A stretch of DNA of 64,000 bases from Streptomyces typhae. GTDB taxonomy: Bacteria > Actinomycetota > Actinomycetes > Streptomycetales > Streptomycetaceae. Of the stretch, positions 8,239 to 17,212 are shown piece by piece. A model generated the notes under the pieces. The model did not search any database, had not been told where the DNA came from, and saw only the letters and a list, made by a program, of their open reading frames with translations. The position numbers and the translations under genes were made by a program. The stretch lies in NCBI RefSeq assembly GCF_009755605.1, contig NZ_WPNZ01000030.1:56567-120566 (forward strand), written 5' to 3'. How positions within the stretch are numbered: the stretch's first letter is position 1; each line of letters opens with the position of its first letter.

Positions 8239-11049
8239 ATGACAGAGGACCTCTCACCGGCCGAGCGGTATGCGGCGGCGCGCAAGCGTGCCGTCGAGCA
8301 GGCCACCGCACTCGCGTCCTTCCGCGAGATGTACGAATTCGGCCTCGACCCCTTCCAGATCGAGGCGTGCCAGGCGCTCGAAGCCGGCAAGGGCGTGCTC
8401 GTGGCCGCCCCCACGGGCTCCGGGAAGACGATCGTCGGCGAGTTCGCCGTGCACCTCGCCCTCCAGCAGGGCAAGAAGTGTTTCTACACCACGCCGATCA
8501 AGGCGCTCTCCAACCAGAAGTACAACGACCTCGCCAAGAGGTACGGCGCGGACCGGGTCGGCCTGCTCACGGGCGACAACAGCGTCAACTCCGAGGCACC
8601 GGTGGTCGTGATGACCACCGAGGTCCTGCGGAACATGCTGTACGCGGGCTCGCAGTCCCTGATCGGTCTCGGCCATGTGGTGATGGACGAGGTGCACTAC
8701 CTCTCGGACCGTTTCCGCGGCGCGGTCTGGGAAGAAGTGATCATCCACCTGCCGGAGTCGGTCACGCTGGTGTCCCTGTCGGCCACGGTGTCGAACGCGG
8801 AGGAGTTCGGCGACTGGCTCGACACGGTCCGCGGTGACACCGAAGTGATCGTTTCCGAGCACCGTCCGGTCCCGCTGTTCCAGCACGTGCTCGCGGGCCG
8901 GCGGATGTACGACCTCTTCGAGGAGGGCGAAGGACGGCGCAGGACGGTCAACCCGGACCTGACCCGGATGGCCCGCCTGGAGTCCAGCCGGTCGTACAAC
9001 CCGCGGGACCGCCGCAAGGGCAAGATGGTCCGCGAGGCCGACCGCGAGCGGGAGCGCAGGTCGCGCTCGCGGATCTGGACGCCGGGCCGCCCCGAGGTCA
9101 TCGAGCGCCTGGACGCCGAGGGCCTCCTTCCCGCCATCACGTTCATCTTCAGCCGCGCCGGATGCGAGTCCGCCGTGCAGCAGTGCCTGTACGCGGGCCT
9201 GCGCCTGAACGACGACGACGCCCGCCTGCGGGTGCGCGAGCTGGTCGAGGAACGCACGGCCTCGATCCCGGACGAGGACCTCCACGTCCTCGGGTACTAC
9301 GAATGGCTGGAGGGCCTTGAGCGCGGCATCGCCGCCCACCACGCGGGCATGCTGCCGACCTTCAAGGAAGTCGTGGAGGAGCTGTTCGTGCGCGGCCTGG
9401 TGAAGGCCGTGTTCGCCACCGAGACGCTGGCGCTCGGCATCAACATGCCCGCCCGCAGCGTGGTCCTGGAAAAGCTGGTGAAGTGGAACGGCGAGCAGCA
9501 CGCCGACATCACCCCCGGCGAGTACACCCAGCTCACCGGCAGGGCCGGGCGCCGCGGCATCGACGTCGAGGGCCACGCCGTCGTCCTGTGGCAGCGCGCC
9601 ATGAGCCCCGAGCACCTGGCGGGCCTCGCGGGCACCCGCACCTATCCGCTGCGCTCCAGCTTCAAGCCGTCGTACAACATGGCGGTGAACCTGGTCGAGC
9701 AGTTCGGCAGGCACCGCTCGCGCGAGCTCCTGGAGACGTCCTTCGCACAGTTCCAGGCCGACAAGTCGGTCGTCGGCATCTCCCGGCAGGTGCAGAAGAA
9801 CGAGGAGGGCCTCGAGGGCTACAAGGCCTCGATGACCTGCCACCTCGGCGACTTCGAGGAGTACGCGCGGCTGCGCCGCGAACTCAAGGACCGCGAGACC
9901 GAACTCGCCAAGCAGGGCGCCGTCCAGCGCCGTGCCGCCGCAGCGGCCGCCCTGGAGAAGCTCAAGCCGGGCGACGTGATCCACGTACCGACGGGGAAGT
10001 TCGCGGGCCTCGCCCTGGTCCTCGACCCCGGCCTGCCCGCGGGCCGCGCCAACGGCCATCGCGGCTTCGAGCACCAGGACGGGCCGCGCCCGCTCGTCCT
10101 CACCGCCGAGCGGCAGGTCAAGCGGCTCGCGTCGATGGACTTCCCGGTGCCGGTCGAGGCCGTGGAGCGGATGCGCATCCCCAAGTCGTTCAACGCGCGC
10201 TCCCCGCAGTCCCGCCGCGACCTCGCCTCCGCGCTGCGCACCAAGGCCGGTCACATCGTGCCCGAGCGGCACCGCAAGGGCCGCGCTGTCGCCGCCGACG
10301 ACCGCGAGATCGCCCGGCTGCGCACCGAGCTGCGGGCGCACCCCTGCCACGGCTGCGACGAGCGCGAGGACCACGCCCGCTGGGCCGAGCGTTACCACCG
10401 CCTGCTGCGGGACACCTCGCAGCTGGAGCGCCGCATCGAGGGCCGCACGAACACGATCGCCCGCACCTTCGACCGCATCGTCGCCCTGCTCACCGAGCTC
10501 GACTATCTGCGCGGCGACGAGGTCACCGAGCACGGCAAGCGCCTCGCCCGGCTGTACGGCGAGCTGGACCTGCTGGCCAGCGAATGCCTGCGCGCGGGCG
10601 TGTGGGAGGGCCTCGGCCCGGCCGAGCTCGCCGCCTGCGTCTCCGCCCTGGTGTACGAGGCACGGGTCGGCGACGACGCGCTCGCCCCGAAGCTGCCCTC
10701 GGGCAACGCCAAGGCGGCGCTCGGCGAGATGGTCCGCATCTGGGGCCGCCTCGACGCCCTGGAGGAGGAGTTCCGGATCAGTCAGGCGGAGGGCGTCGGG
10801 CAGCGCGAGCCCGACCTCGGCTTCGCCTGGGCGGCGTACATGTGGGCGAGCGGCAAGGGCCTCGACGAGGTCCTGCGCGAGGCGGAGATGCCGGCCGGTG
10901 ACTTCGTGCGCTGGTGCAAGCAGGTCATCGACGTACTGGGGCAGATCTCCGCGGCGGCGCCGCGCGAGGGCGGCACGGTCGGGAAGAACGCGCGCAAGGC
11001 AGTGGACCAGCTGCTGCGCGGAGTGGTGGCGTACAGCTCCGTAGGCTGA
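8239..11049 (+). CDS. Ski2-like DEAD/DEAH-box RNA helicase (HelY type)
   Basis: This 936-residue superfamily-2 helicase related to eukaryotic Mtr4/Ski2 and mycobacterial HelY probably unwinds RNA for degradation or quality control. Motif I is PTGSGKT (residues 58-64), motif II DEVH (VMDEVHYLSDRF), motif III SATVSN and motif VI TGRAGRRGID. The C-terminal third contains the DSHCT-like domain. ATG 8239 was chosen over the upstream in-frame start at 8206 because it begins with the usual MTEDLSPAERY and lies 10 bases after a TAGGCT -10 box at 8223-8228, so the leader is very short. A terminator follows the stop. Confidence 0.93.
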   Translation: MTEDLSPAERYAAARKRAVEQATALASFREMYEFGLDPFQIEACQALEAGKGVLVAAPTGSGKTIVGEFAVHLALQQGKKCFYTTPIKALSNQKYNDLAKRYGADRVGLLTGDNSVNSEAPVVVMTTEVLRNMLYAGSQSLIGLGHVVMDEVHYLSDRFRGAVWEEVIIHLPESVTLVSLSATVSNAEEFGDWLDTVRGDTEVIVSEHRPVPLFQHVLAGRRMYDLFEEGEGRRRTVNPDLTRMARLESSRSYNPRDRRKGKMVREADRERERRSRSRIWTPGRPEVIERLDAEGLLPAITFIFSRAGCESAVQQCLYAGLRLNDDDARLRVRELVEERTASIPDEDLHVLGYYEWLEGLERGIAAHHAGMLPTFKEVVEELFVRGLVKAVFATETLALGINMPARSVVLEKLVKWNGEQHADITPGEYTQLTGRAGRRGIDVEGHAVVLWQRAMSPEHLAGLAGTRTYPLRSSFKPSYNMAVNLVEQFGRHRSRELLETSFAQFQADKSVVGISRQVQKNEEGLEGYKASMTCHLGDFEEYARLRRELKDRETELAKQGAVQRRAAAAAALEKLKPGDVIHVPTGKFAGLALVLDPGLPAGRANGHRGFEHQDGPRPLVLTAERQVKRLASMDFPVPVEAVERMRIPKSFNARSPQSRRDLASALRTKAGHIVPERHRKGRAVAADDREIARLRTELRAHPCHGCDEREDHARWAERYHRLLRDTSQLERRIEGRTNTIARTFDRIVALLTELDYLRGDEVTEHGKRLARLYGELDLLASECLRAGVWEGLGPAELAACVSALVYEARVGDDALAPKLPSGNAKAALGEMVRIWGRLDALEEEFRISQAEGVGQREPDLGFAWAAYMWASGKGLDEVLREAEMPAGDFVRWCKQVIDVLGQISAAAPREGGTVGKNARKAVDQLLRGVVAYSSVG

Positions 11050-11063
11050 CGTCGGCGGCATCG

Positions 11064-11100
11064 CAGTGGCCCCCGCCGGGTGAACCGGCGGGGGCCACTG
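11064..11100. terminator. Terminator after the helicase gene
   Basis: A perfect 16-bp stem (11064-11079 with 11085-11100) has a GTGAA loop. It isolates the helicase gene from the conservon. Confidence 0.85.
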
Positions 11101-11301
11101 CCGTCTCCGCCACCCGCGCGCACCCGGGGGCGCGCAGGGGGCGCCTCCCAGGCCGGAGGCGGTGACTCCATGCGGTCGACCGGTCGCCACGCGTGTAAAT
11201 GGGGCCGAGTGTATGCCTGTTCGCGGCTGCTCGCAGAGGGTTGCCGAATATGACTCCAGCGTGATGTGAGCGGACTAAGCTCGCCCGGAGCGCGGCGAGT
11301 T

Positions 11302-11333
11302 GAACAAGTTGCGACAGATTCGCGCGCTTGTTC
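11302..11333. promoter_or_regulatory. Inverted repeat upstream of the conservon
   Basis: GAACAAG (11302-11308) and CTTGTTC (11327-11333) form a 7-bp dyad with 25 bp between arm starts, in an AT-rich stretch about 90 bases before the sensor gene. It is a candidate operator for the conservon operon. The promoter is probably in 11300-11360. Confidence 0.4.
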
Positions 11334-11421
11334 CCTGATATTCGATAGTTCGTTCTTTCGTGCAGGGGACCCCCGCACCCTTCCCCTTTCTCCCCCCAAG
11401 ACGAGTGTTCAGAGGGCATAC

Positions 11422-13053
11422 ATGGTGAGTGTTCAATCGCCTCCCGGTGGCCGAGAAGTCCCTTACGCACGCGTGCTGTTGCTGCCGGCCATGGTCATGG
11501 CCGCGGCGACGGGAGCCGCCGTCGCCGCCGTGACGGAGCCGGCCCGGACCGCGGTAGGCCTGTGCGGTGCCGTGGCGACGCTCCTGGTCGTCGCCGTCGG
11601 CGCCGAGGCCGCACGCCGCGGACGCGTCCTGCGGGACCTGCGCAGGAGCCACGCGGCGCAGATCGCCCACCTGGAGCACCGCATCGCGACCCACGACGAG
11701 GACACCGTCCGCCTGGGGCGCGAGCTGCTGCCCCAGACCCTCTACCGGGTCCGCCAGGGCGAGGCCCCTTCGGAGGTCATCCGGCACGTGATCGACGGCG
11801 ACGAGAACAACCGCCGTCTGCCGCAGCCCCAGCGCGTCCTGCTGCGCTCCATCCTGGACACCGCGGACCACGAGGTGGCGATGCGCGAGAACGCGCAGCG
11901 CGCCTTCGTCAACATCGCGCGGCGCGTGCAGTCCATCGTCCACCAGCAGTCCGCGGAACTGCGCGACATGGAGGAGTTCCACGGCCGCAACCCCGAGGTC
12001 TTCGACGACCTGCTCCGTCTCGACCACGGCACGGCCCTCATCGGCCGCCTCGCCGACTCGGTCACGGTGCTCGGCGGCGCCCGCCCCGGCCGCCAGTGGC
12101 CCAAGCCCGTACCGCTGTTCAGCGTGTTGCGCGGCGCCATGTCCCGGATCCTGGAGTACCGGCGGATCGAGCTGCACTCCATCACCGACGTCGCCATCCA
12201 CGGCACCAAGGTGGAGCCGCTCATCCACGCCTGCGCCGAACTGCTCGACAACGCCACGCGCTACTCGCCGCCGCAGACCAAGGTGCACGTCACCGCCGTC
12301 GAGGTGCAGTCGGGTGTCGCCGTGGAGATCGAGGACGGCGGCGTCAGCCTCAGCGAGGAGGCCCGCAAGCGGGCCGAGAAGATGCTGGAGGACGCCAAGC
12401 AGGGCAAGGACCTGACCGACCTGACGGAGACGCCCCGCCTCGGCCTGGCCGTCGTGGGACGGCTCTCGCGGATGTACAACCTCCAGGTCTCGCTGCGCCA
12501 GTCCGCGTACGGCGGTGTGCGCGCGGTGCTCATCGTGCCGCGCGACATGATCACCGCGGGCGAGGCGCCGGGCATCGCGCACGGCATCGGCGCCTCCGCC
12601 GTGCCGCGCGTCAACCCCGACGGCACGTTCATCGAAGAGGCCCGTGACATCCGCCGCAAGAAGCCCCGCAAGGTCACCACGGTCCCTCGCCCCTCCATGC
12701 CGGTCAACTTGTCCATGGAGGACGAGATCCCCGAGGTCACCGAGTGGACCGCCCAGGGGCTGCCGCAGCGAAGGAGCCGCGCGACGATGTCGCTCCACGA
12801 ACGCTACGCGCAGGAGGCGGAGGCCCAGCGCCGCGCCGAGGCGGCCATCGCCGCGCAGCCACCCGCGCCCCTCGAACCGCCGAAGAAGGAGCAGAAGGCG
12901 CCCGGCCTGTGGGTCGAGGCCTTCATGGCGGGGCTCAACGGCGAGACCCCGCCCGCGCGCGACGCCGCCGAAGGACCGGCGGCCAAGGAACAGGTCCGCG
13001 GCCAGAACGACCACACAAGCACCGACAACGCCGACGAGGGGGGCTGGAAGTGA
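11422..13053 (+). CDS. rarA: Conservon sensor-like histidine kinase (CvnA/RarA type)
   Basis: This 543-residue first component of a conservon is a membrane-bound sensor-kinase-like ATPase. Two membrane helices lie near residues 16-36 and 42-62, followed by a coiled linker, a degenerate dimerisation helix (LLRLDHGTALIGRLADSV) and an HATPase domain with the N box AELLDNATRYSPP. The C-terminal ~130 residues are Pro/Glu/Arg-rich and probably disordered. Conservon proteins form a membrane complex likened to eukaryotic G-protein signalling. The position after the helicase matches the rar (cvn9) conservon of S. coelicolor, known from memory to affect aerial mycelium formation. ATG 11422 gives the short cytosolic N-terminus; the stop overlaps the next start (GTGA). 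Confidence 0.88.
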   Translation: MVSVQSPPGGREVPYARVLLLPAMVMAAATGAAVAAVTEPARTAVGLCGAVATLLVVAVGAEAARRGRVLRDLRRSHAAQIAHLEHRIATHDEDTVRLGRELLPQTLYRVRQGEAPSEVIRHVIDGDENNRRLPQPQRVLLRSILDTADHEVAMRENAQRAFVNIARRVQSIVHQQSAELRDMEEFHGRNPEVFDDLLRLDHGTALIGRLADSVTVLGGARPGRQWPKPVPLFSVLRGAMSRILEYRRIELHSITDVAIHGTKVEPLIHACAELLDNATRYSPPQTKVHVTAVEVQSGVAVEIEDGGVSLSEEARKRAEKMLEDAKQGKDLTDLTETPRLGLAVVGRLSRMYNLQVSLRQSAYGGVRAVLIVPRDMITAGEAPGIAHGIGASAVPRVNPDGTFIEEARDIRRKKPRKVTTVPRPSMPVNLSMEDEIPEVTEWTAQGLPQRRSRATMSLHERYAQEAEAQRRAEAAIAAQPPAPLEPPKKEQKAPGLWVEAFMAGLNGETPPARDAAEGPAAKEQVRGQNDHTSTDNADEGGWK

Positions 13054-13457
13054 TCCAGCAGCGAGCCAACTTCGACTGGATGCTCAAGGAACTCGCCGAC
13101 GGCGTCTACGGAGTCAGGCAGATCGTGGTGCTCTCCGCCGACGGTCTGCGCATCGCGCGGTACGGCGGCGACCCGGACGGTGCCGACCGCCTCGCCGCGG
13201 CCTGTGCGGGGCTCCAGAGCCTCGCCACCGCTGTCGCCACCGAGATCCCCGAGAGCGACGGGCAGATGCGCATGGTCATCATCGAGGTCAACAACGGCTA
13301 CTTCTACATGATGGCCGCGGGCGCCGGCGCGTATCTCGCGGTGCTCGCCGAGGAGACCGTCGACGCCGGCATGGTCAGCAACCGCATGCGGGATCTGGTC
13401 GTGCGGATCGGCGACCACCTCACCAGCCCGCCGCGGCGTGACGGGCAGGCCGTATGA
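13050..13457 (+). CDS. rarB: Roadblock/LC7 domain protein (CvnB/RarB type)
   Basis: This 135-residue single-domain roadblock/LC7 protein probably acts as adaptor or GTPase-activating partner for the small GTPase encoded two genes downstream. The typical fold is readable: an N-terminal helix (LDWMLKEL-like FDWMLKELADGVYGVRQ), the IVVLSADGLRIA strand pair, and the MRMVIIEVNNGYFYMMAAG hairpin. The GTG start overlaps the rarA stop by four bases and its own stop overlaps rarC by four, so all are translated from one message. Confidence 0.9.
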   Translation: MIQQRANFDWMLKELADGVYGVRQIVVLSADGLRIARYGGDPDGADRLAAACAGLQSLATAVATEIPESDGQMRMVIIEVNNGYFYMMAAGAGAYLAVLAEETVDAGMVSNRMRDLVVRIGDHLTSPPRRDGQAV

Positions 13458-13930
13458 CTCCTCCGCAAGACCCCTTGCAGGACGGAAAACCCGACGACGC
13501 CGATCCCCGCTTCCAGGCGGAGATCACCGCCCGGCGCGAACGTCGCAGCCCGGTACCCCCGGCGAGGCCCGAGACCGGGGCGGGCACCGGGGCCCCGACG
13601 GGACCCGGCGGTGGCCCCGACCGGCTGTACATCCTGACCGGCGAGGACACCGAACGAGCCCCCATCGACCTGGTCACGCTGATCGTCGCCAAGGGCGATC
13701 CGTCACCGACGGCACAGCCCGAGCACTCGACGCTCCTTCGGCTGTGCCGGACGCCGCTGTCCGCTGCGGAGCTCTCGGCCTACATGGCGCTGCCCTACAG
13801 CGTGGTGACCGTGCTCCTCACGGAGTTGCTCGCGGCGGACTTAGTGCATGCGCGCGCGCCCGTGGTGCGCTCCGCGCTCCCCGACCGTTCCCTTCTCGAA
13901 GCGGTGATGCATGGACTTCAAAAGCTCTGA
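13454..13930 (+). CDS. rarC: DUF742 protein (CvnC/RarC type) with a TTA codon
   Basis: This 158-residue DUF742 protein is the third conservon component. The N-terminal 50 residues are Pro/Arg/Gly-rich. The conserved domain runs from about RLYILTGEDTERAPIDLVTLI to LLEAVMHGLQKL and resembles a winged helix. Codon 130 (13841-13843) is TTA, the only in-frame TTA I find in the genes of this window. In Streptomyces TTA is read by the bldA tRNA, so production of this protein may depend on bldA. It overlaps rarB by 4 bases and rarD by 20 bases. Confidence 0.9.
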   Translation: MTPPQDPLQDGKPDDADPRFQAEITARRERRSPVPPARPETGAGTGAPTGPGGGPDRLYILTGEDTERAPIDLVTLIVAKGDPSPTAQPEHSTLLRLCRTPLSAAELSAYMALPYSVVTVLLTELLAADLVHARAPVVRSALPDRSLLEAVMHGLQKL

Positions 13931-14540
13931 CACGCTCACCTCCGGCACCGTCACCGGCCCCCGCGAGCAGGACGTCCTGCCCGCCACGGCCGCGGCCGCC
14001 GTGAAGATCGTCATCGTGGGCGGGTTCGGAGTCGGCAAGACGACGATGGTGGGTTCGGTCAGCGAGATCCGTCCGCTGACCACCGAGGAGACCATGACGC
14101 AGGCCGGCATCGGTGTCGACGACGACTACGGCTCCGAGACCAAGACCGCCACCACCGTGGCGATGGACTTCGGCCGGATCAGCGTCTCCGACGAGCTGGT
14201 GCTCTATCTATTCGGCACCCCGGGCCAGGAGCGCTTCTGGTTCCTGTGGAACGGCCTCTTCGAAGGGGCGCTCGGCGCCGTCGTCCTCATCGACACCCGT
14301 CGCCTCGAGGTCAGCTTCGACGTGATAGGGCGCCTGGAGGAGCGCGGCGTGCCGTTCATCATCGCCGTCAACGACTTCCCGGACGCCCCGCGCCACCCCG
14401 TGCACGCCCTGCGCACGGCGCTCGACCTGGACGAGCGCGTGCCGATCGTGTCGTGCGACGCGCGTCAGCGGGTCTCCAGCAGGGACACCCTGATGACCCT
14501 CATGCGCTATCTGCACTCCCTCGCCCTGGCCAGGGCCTGA
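13911..14540 (+). CDS. rarD: Conservon small GTPase (CvnD/RarD type)
   Basis: This 209-residue Ras-like GTPase of the conservon family has its P loop at GGFGVGKTT, residues 37-45. The switch II region reads LFGTPGQERFWFLW, so the usual DxxG aspartate is replaced by glycine-threonine. The base-recognition loop is VNDF rather than NKxD. Both changes are typical for this family. It presumably cycles with the roadblock protein and relays to the P450. The start at 13911 lies inside the end of rarC, so its translation is probably coupled to rarC, including passage of the TTA codon 70 bases upstream. Confidence 0.92.
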   Translation: MDFKSSDTLTSGTVTGPREQDVLPATAAAAVKIVIVGGFGVGKTTMVGSVSEIRPLTTEETMTQAGIGVDDDYGSETKTATTVAMDFGRISVSDELVLYLFGTPGQERFWFLWNGLFEGALGAVVLIDTRRLEVSFDVIGRLEERGVPFIIAVNDFPDAPRHPVHALRTALDLDERVPIVSCDARQRVSSRDTLMTLMRYLHSLALARA

Positions 14541-14558
14541 ATCTCCGGAGCGACACCC

Positions 14559-16085
14559 GTGACCACCCCCTCCCGCCCTTCCCCTGCCGGCCCCGGCACC
14601 GAGCAGGTCACCGCGCCGCCGCCGGGCTGCCCCGCCCATGACCCCTCCGGTTTCGGCGCGGGCGGTCTGCGCCGCCTGTTCGGCCCCGAGGCGGACCAGG
14701 ACCTCTCGGGCGTGTACGAGAAGCTGCGCGCCGAACACGGCGCGGTGGCACCGGCCCTGCTCCACAACGACGTACGCGTCTGGGCGGTGCTCGGCCACAG
14801 CGAGAACCTGCACATGGTCCGCACGCCCTCCCTGTACACCCGCGACTCCCGGCAGTGGAGCGCCGTACGGGACGGCACCGCGGGCGCCGACCACCCCCTC
14901 GCGCCCGTCTTCACCTGGCAGCCGATGTGCAGCTTCGCGGAGGGCGCCGAGCACCAGCGGCTGCGCGGCGCCGTCACCGGCGCCATGGCGGGCCTCGACC
15001 ACCGCGGCATCCGCCGCCACATCAACCGCTACAGCAACAAGATCCTCAACGGCGTCTGCGAGACCGGCCGCGCCGATCTGGTCGGCCAGTTCGCCGAGCA
15101 CCTGCCGATGATGGTGATGCTGCACATCCTCGGCATGCCCGAGGAGTACAGCGAGCGGATGGTGCAGGCCGCCCGCGACATGATCCAGGGCACCACGACG
15201 GCCATCGCCAGCAACGAGTTCGTGATGGAGGCCCTCACCCGGCTCGTGGCGCGCCGCCGCGCCCAGCCCGAGGAGGACTTCGCCAGCGCCCTCATCGCCC
15301 AGCCCGAGCAGCTCACCGACGACGAGGTCGCCGCCCATCTGCGTCTGGTGCTCATCGCGGCGTACGAGGCCACCGCGAACCTCATCGCGAACGTCCTGCG
15401 CGTGGTGCTCACCGACCCGCGTTTCCGCGCCCGGCTCAGCGGCGGCCAGATGACCGTGCCGGAGGCGGTCGAGCAGTCGCTGTGGGACGAGCCGCCGTTC
15501 AGCGCGATGGTCGGCTACTTCGCCAAGCAGGACACCCAGCTCGGCGGCCGGCGGATCAAGGCGGGCGACGGCCTGCTGCTCGGCATCGCGCCGGGCAACG
15601 TCGACCCCGTCGTCCGCCCCGACCTGGCAGCCAACATGCAGGGCAACCGCTCCCACCTCGCCTTCAGCGGCGGACCGCACGAGTGCCCGGGGCAGGACAT
15701 CGGCCGCGCCATCGCCGACACCGGTGTGGACGCGCTCCTCATGCGGCTGCCCGACGTGGAACTCGCCATCGACGAGCGGGAGCTGCGCTGGCGTTCGTCG
15801 ATCATGTCGCGGCACCTGGTGGAGCTGCCGGTGTACTTCGGCAAGCGGCCGCCGCAGGACATCACGGCGACGCCGAGGTCGCACACGCCGCCACCGCCCA
15901 GGCCCTGGGAGGTGTCGTCGCCGCTGCCGCAGGCGTTCGAGCCGCCGCCTGCGCCGGTACCGACGGACGCCCCCGCACCGGCGGCCACACCCACCGCGCC
16001 GCCGGACCCGGGGCCCGCCGCGGTCGCGCCCGCCCGGCGCAAGGGTGCCTGGCGGCGCCTGCTGGAGTGGTGGCGCGGCCACTGA
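14559..16085 (+). CDS. rarE: Conservon cytochrome P450 lacking the EXXR motif (CYP157-like)
   Basis: This 508-residue P450 closes the conservon. The heme ligand is Cys376 in FSGGPHECPGQD. The K-helix motif that should read EXXR is EQSLW (residues 305-309), so the normally invariant arginine is missing. That replacement is the published hallmark of the Streptomyces CYP157 family. The I-helix lacks the acid-Thr pair (AAYEATANL). After about residue 410 there is a Pro/Ala-rich extension of nearly 100 residues ending in a basic Trp-rich tail (RRLLEWWRGH), which could touch the membrane. Catalytic function is unclear; it may be a signalling or ligand-binding protein. No partner CYP154 gene follows. 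GTG start 18 bases after rarD with CGGAG upstream. Confidence 0.9.
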   Translation: MTTPSRPSPAGPGTEQVTAPPPGCPAHDPSGFGAGGLRRLFGPEADQDLSGVYEKLRAEHGAVAPALLHNDVRVWAVLGHSENLHMVRTPSLYTRDSRQWSAVRDGTAGADHPLAPVFTWQPMCSFAEGAEHQRLRGAVTGAMAGLDHRGIRRHINRYSNKILNGVCETGRADLVGQFAEHLPMMVMLHILGMPEEYSERMVQAARDMIQGTTTAIASNEFVMEALTRLVARRRAQPEEDFASALIAQPEQLTDDEVAAHLRLVLIAAYEATANLIANVLRVVLTDPRFRARLSGGQMTVPEAVEQSLWDEPPFSAMVGYFAKQDTQLGGRRIKAGDGLLLGIAPGNVDPVVRPDLAANMQGNRSHLAFSGGPHECPGQDIGRAIADTGVDALLMRLPDVELAIDERELRWRSSIMSRHLVELPVYFGKRPPQDITATPRSHTPPPPRPWEVSSPLPQAFEPPPAPVPTDAPAPAATPTAPPDPGPAAVAPARRKGAWRRLLEWWRGH

Positions 16086-16145
16086 GCCGTGGCTTCGAGA
16101 GGACCGGGCCCCCTCCGGGCGACGGAGGGAGCTCGACGACAGGTG

Positions 16146-17090
16146 CTAGCCCGCCCACTCCTCGTACGAGGACCACGCCTGGAGGGTGCGGCCGCTCACG
16201 AAATGGCGGGCGGCGCCGGTCACGGGGTCGGTGAACCTGAGGGAGCGGGCGAGGAGTTGCAGGGGGCGCCGGAAGTCGTCCGGCGCCGTCGGCTCGCGCA
16301 CCTCGGGGTAGAGCGGGTCACCGAGGATGGGCAGGCCGAGGGCGTTCATATGGACGCGGAGCTGGTGGGTGCGGCCGGTGTGCGGGAACAGCCGGTAGCG
16401 CGCGATCCCGCCGCGGTGCTCGACGAGTTCGACGCGGCTCTCGCTGTTGGGCTCGGCGCCCGCGACCTCGTAGGCCGCGAGGATCCCGCGCTCCTTCACG
16501 ATGTGGCTGCGCACGGTGCGCGGGAACGCGAGGCCGGGGTCGTGGGCGGCCACGGCCTCGTACTCCTTGTGCACGCGGCGGTCGTGGAACAGCGTCTGGT
16601 AGGCGCCGCGCTCCGCGGGCCGCACGGTGAACAGGAGCAGGCCCGCGGTGAGCCGGTCCAGGCGATGGGCGGCGCCGAGCGCCGGGATGCCGAGGGTGGC
16701 ACGGAGCCGGGCGAGCGCGGTCTGGGTGACGTGGCTGCCGCGCGGCATGGTGGCGAGGAAGTGCGGTTTGTCGGCGACGACGATGTGCTCGTCGCGGTAC
16801 ACGACCTCGATGTCGTGGGGCACCGGGGGCTCGTCCGGCAGGTCCCGCTGGAACCACACGTACGCGCCCGCCGCGTACGGGGCGTCCGGCGCCACCGGCG
16901 TCCCGTCGGCGCCGACGACCCGGCTCTCCGCGAGCATCGCGTCGACGGTGCCGGGCGGGACGCCGAGGCGCTCCACGAGGTGGTCCCGCACGGTCGCCCA
17001 CGTCCCGTCGGCGGGCAGCCGCAGCCGCACCGGGTCGACGCCGTCACGCTGCGGCAGGGGAGCGGGCGGAACGCGGCGTCTGCGGGTCAC
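16146..17090 (-). CDS. RluA-family pseudouridine synthase
   Basis: This 314-residue enzyme isomerises uridine to pseudouridine in rRNA or tRNA. An N-terminal S4-like region (about residues 1-75) precedes the catalytic domain, with the RluA motif region GAAHRLDRLTAGLLLF containing the catalytic Asp, and the later HTGRTHQLRVHM motif. GTG 17090 was chosen because it starts VTRRRRVPPAPLPQRDGVD; the longer frame to 17219 would run into the divergent acetyltransferase gene and is low-complexity. Target site unknown. It converges with the P450 gene, with 60 bases between stops. Confidence 0.88.
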   Translation of the reverse strand: MTRRRRVPPAPLPQRDGVDPVRLRLPADGTWATVRDHLVERLGVPPGTVDAMLAESRVVGADGTPVAPDAPYAAGAYVWFQRDLPDEPPVPHDIEVVYRDEHIVVADKPHFLATMPRGSHVTQTALARLRATLGIPALGAAHRLDRLTAGLLLFTVRPAERGAYQTLFHDRRVHKEYEAVAAHDPGLAFPRTVRSHIVKERGILAAYEVAGAEPNSESRVELVEHRGGIARYRLFPHTGRTHQLRVHMNALGLPILGDPLYPEVREPTAPDDFRRPLQLLARSLRFTDPVTGAARHFVSGRTLQAWSSYEEWAG

Positions 17091-17212
17091 ATCGGGCAAG
17101 CGTACGGGGCGGAGCCGGGCCGGGCCGCGCGTGCCCGCCGCCCGGCCCGGCGGCCCGGGGGCGCCCCGGAAAACCGGTGTCCCCCTCGGCCGTAGGCCTG
17201 CACGATGGCCGC

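Noticed and set aside
8254..11190. 978-residue minus-strand open frame antisense to the helicase
   Set aside because: It is the mirror of a high-GC gene: composition is Ala/Gly/His/Leu-rich, no domain, no ribosome site, while the plus strand encodes a complete helicase.
13454..13930. TTA codon as a sequencing error
   Set aside because: The surrounding frame and overlaps are intact and a single-base change is all that separates TTA from common Leu codons, but nothing in the sequence suggests an error, so I keep it as a finding.
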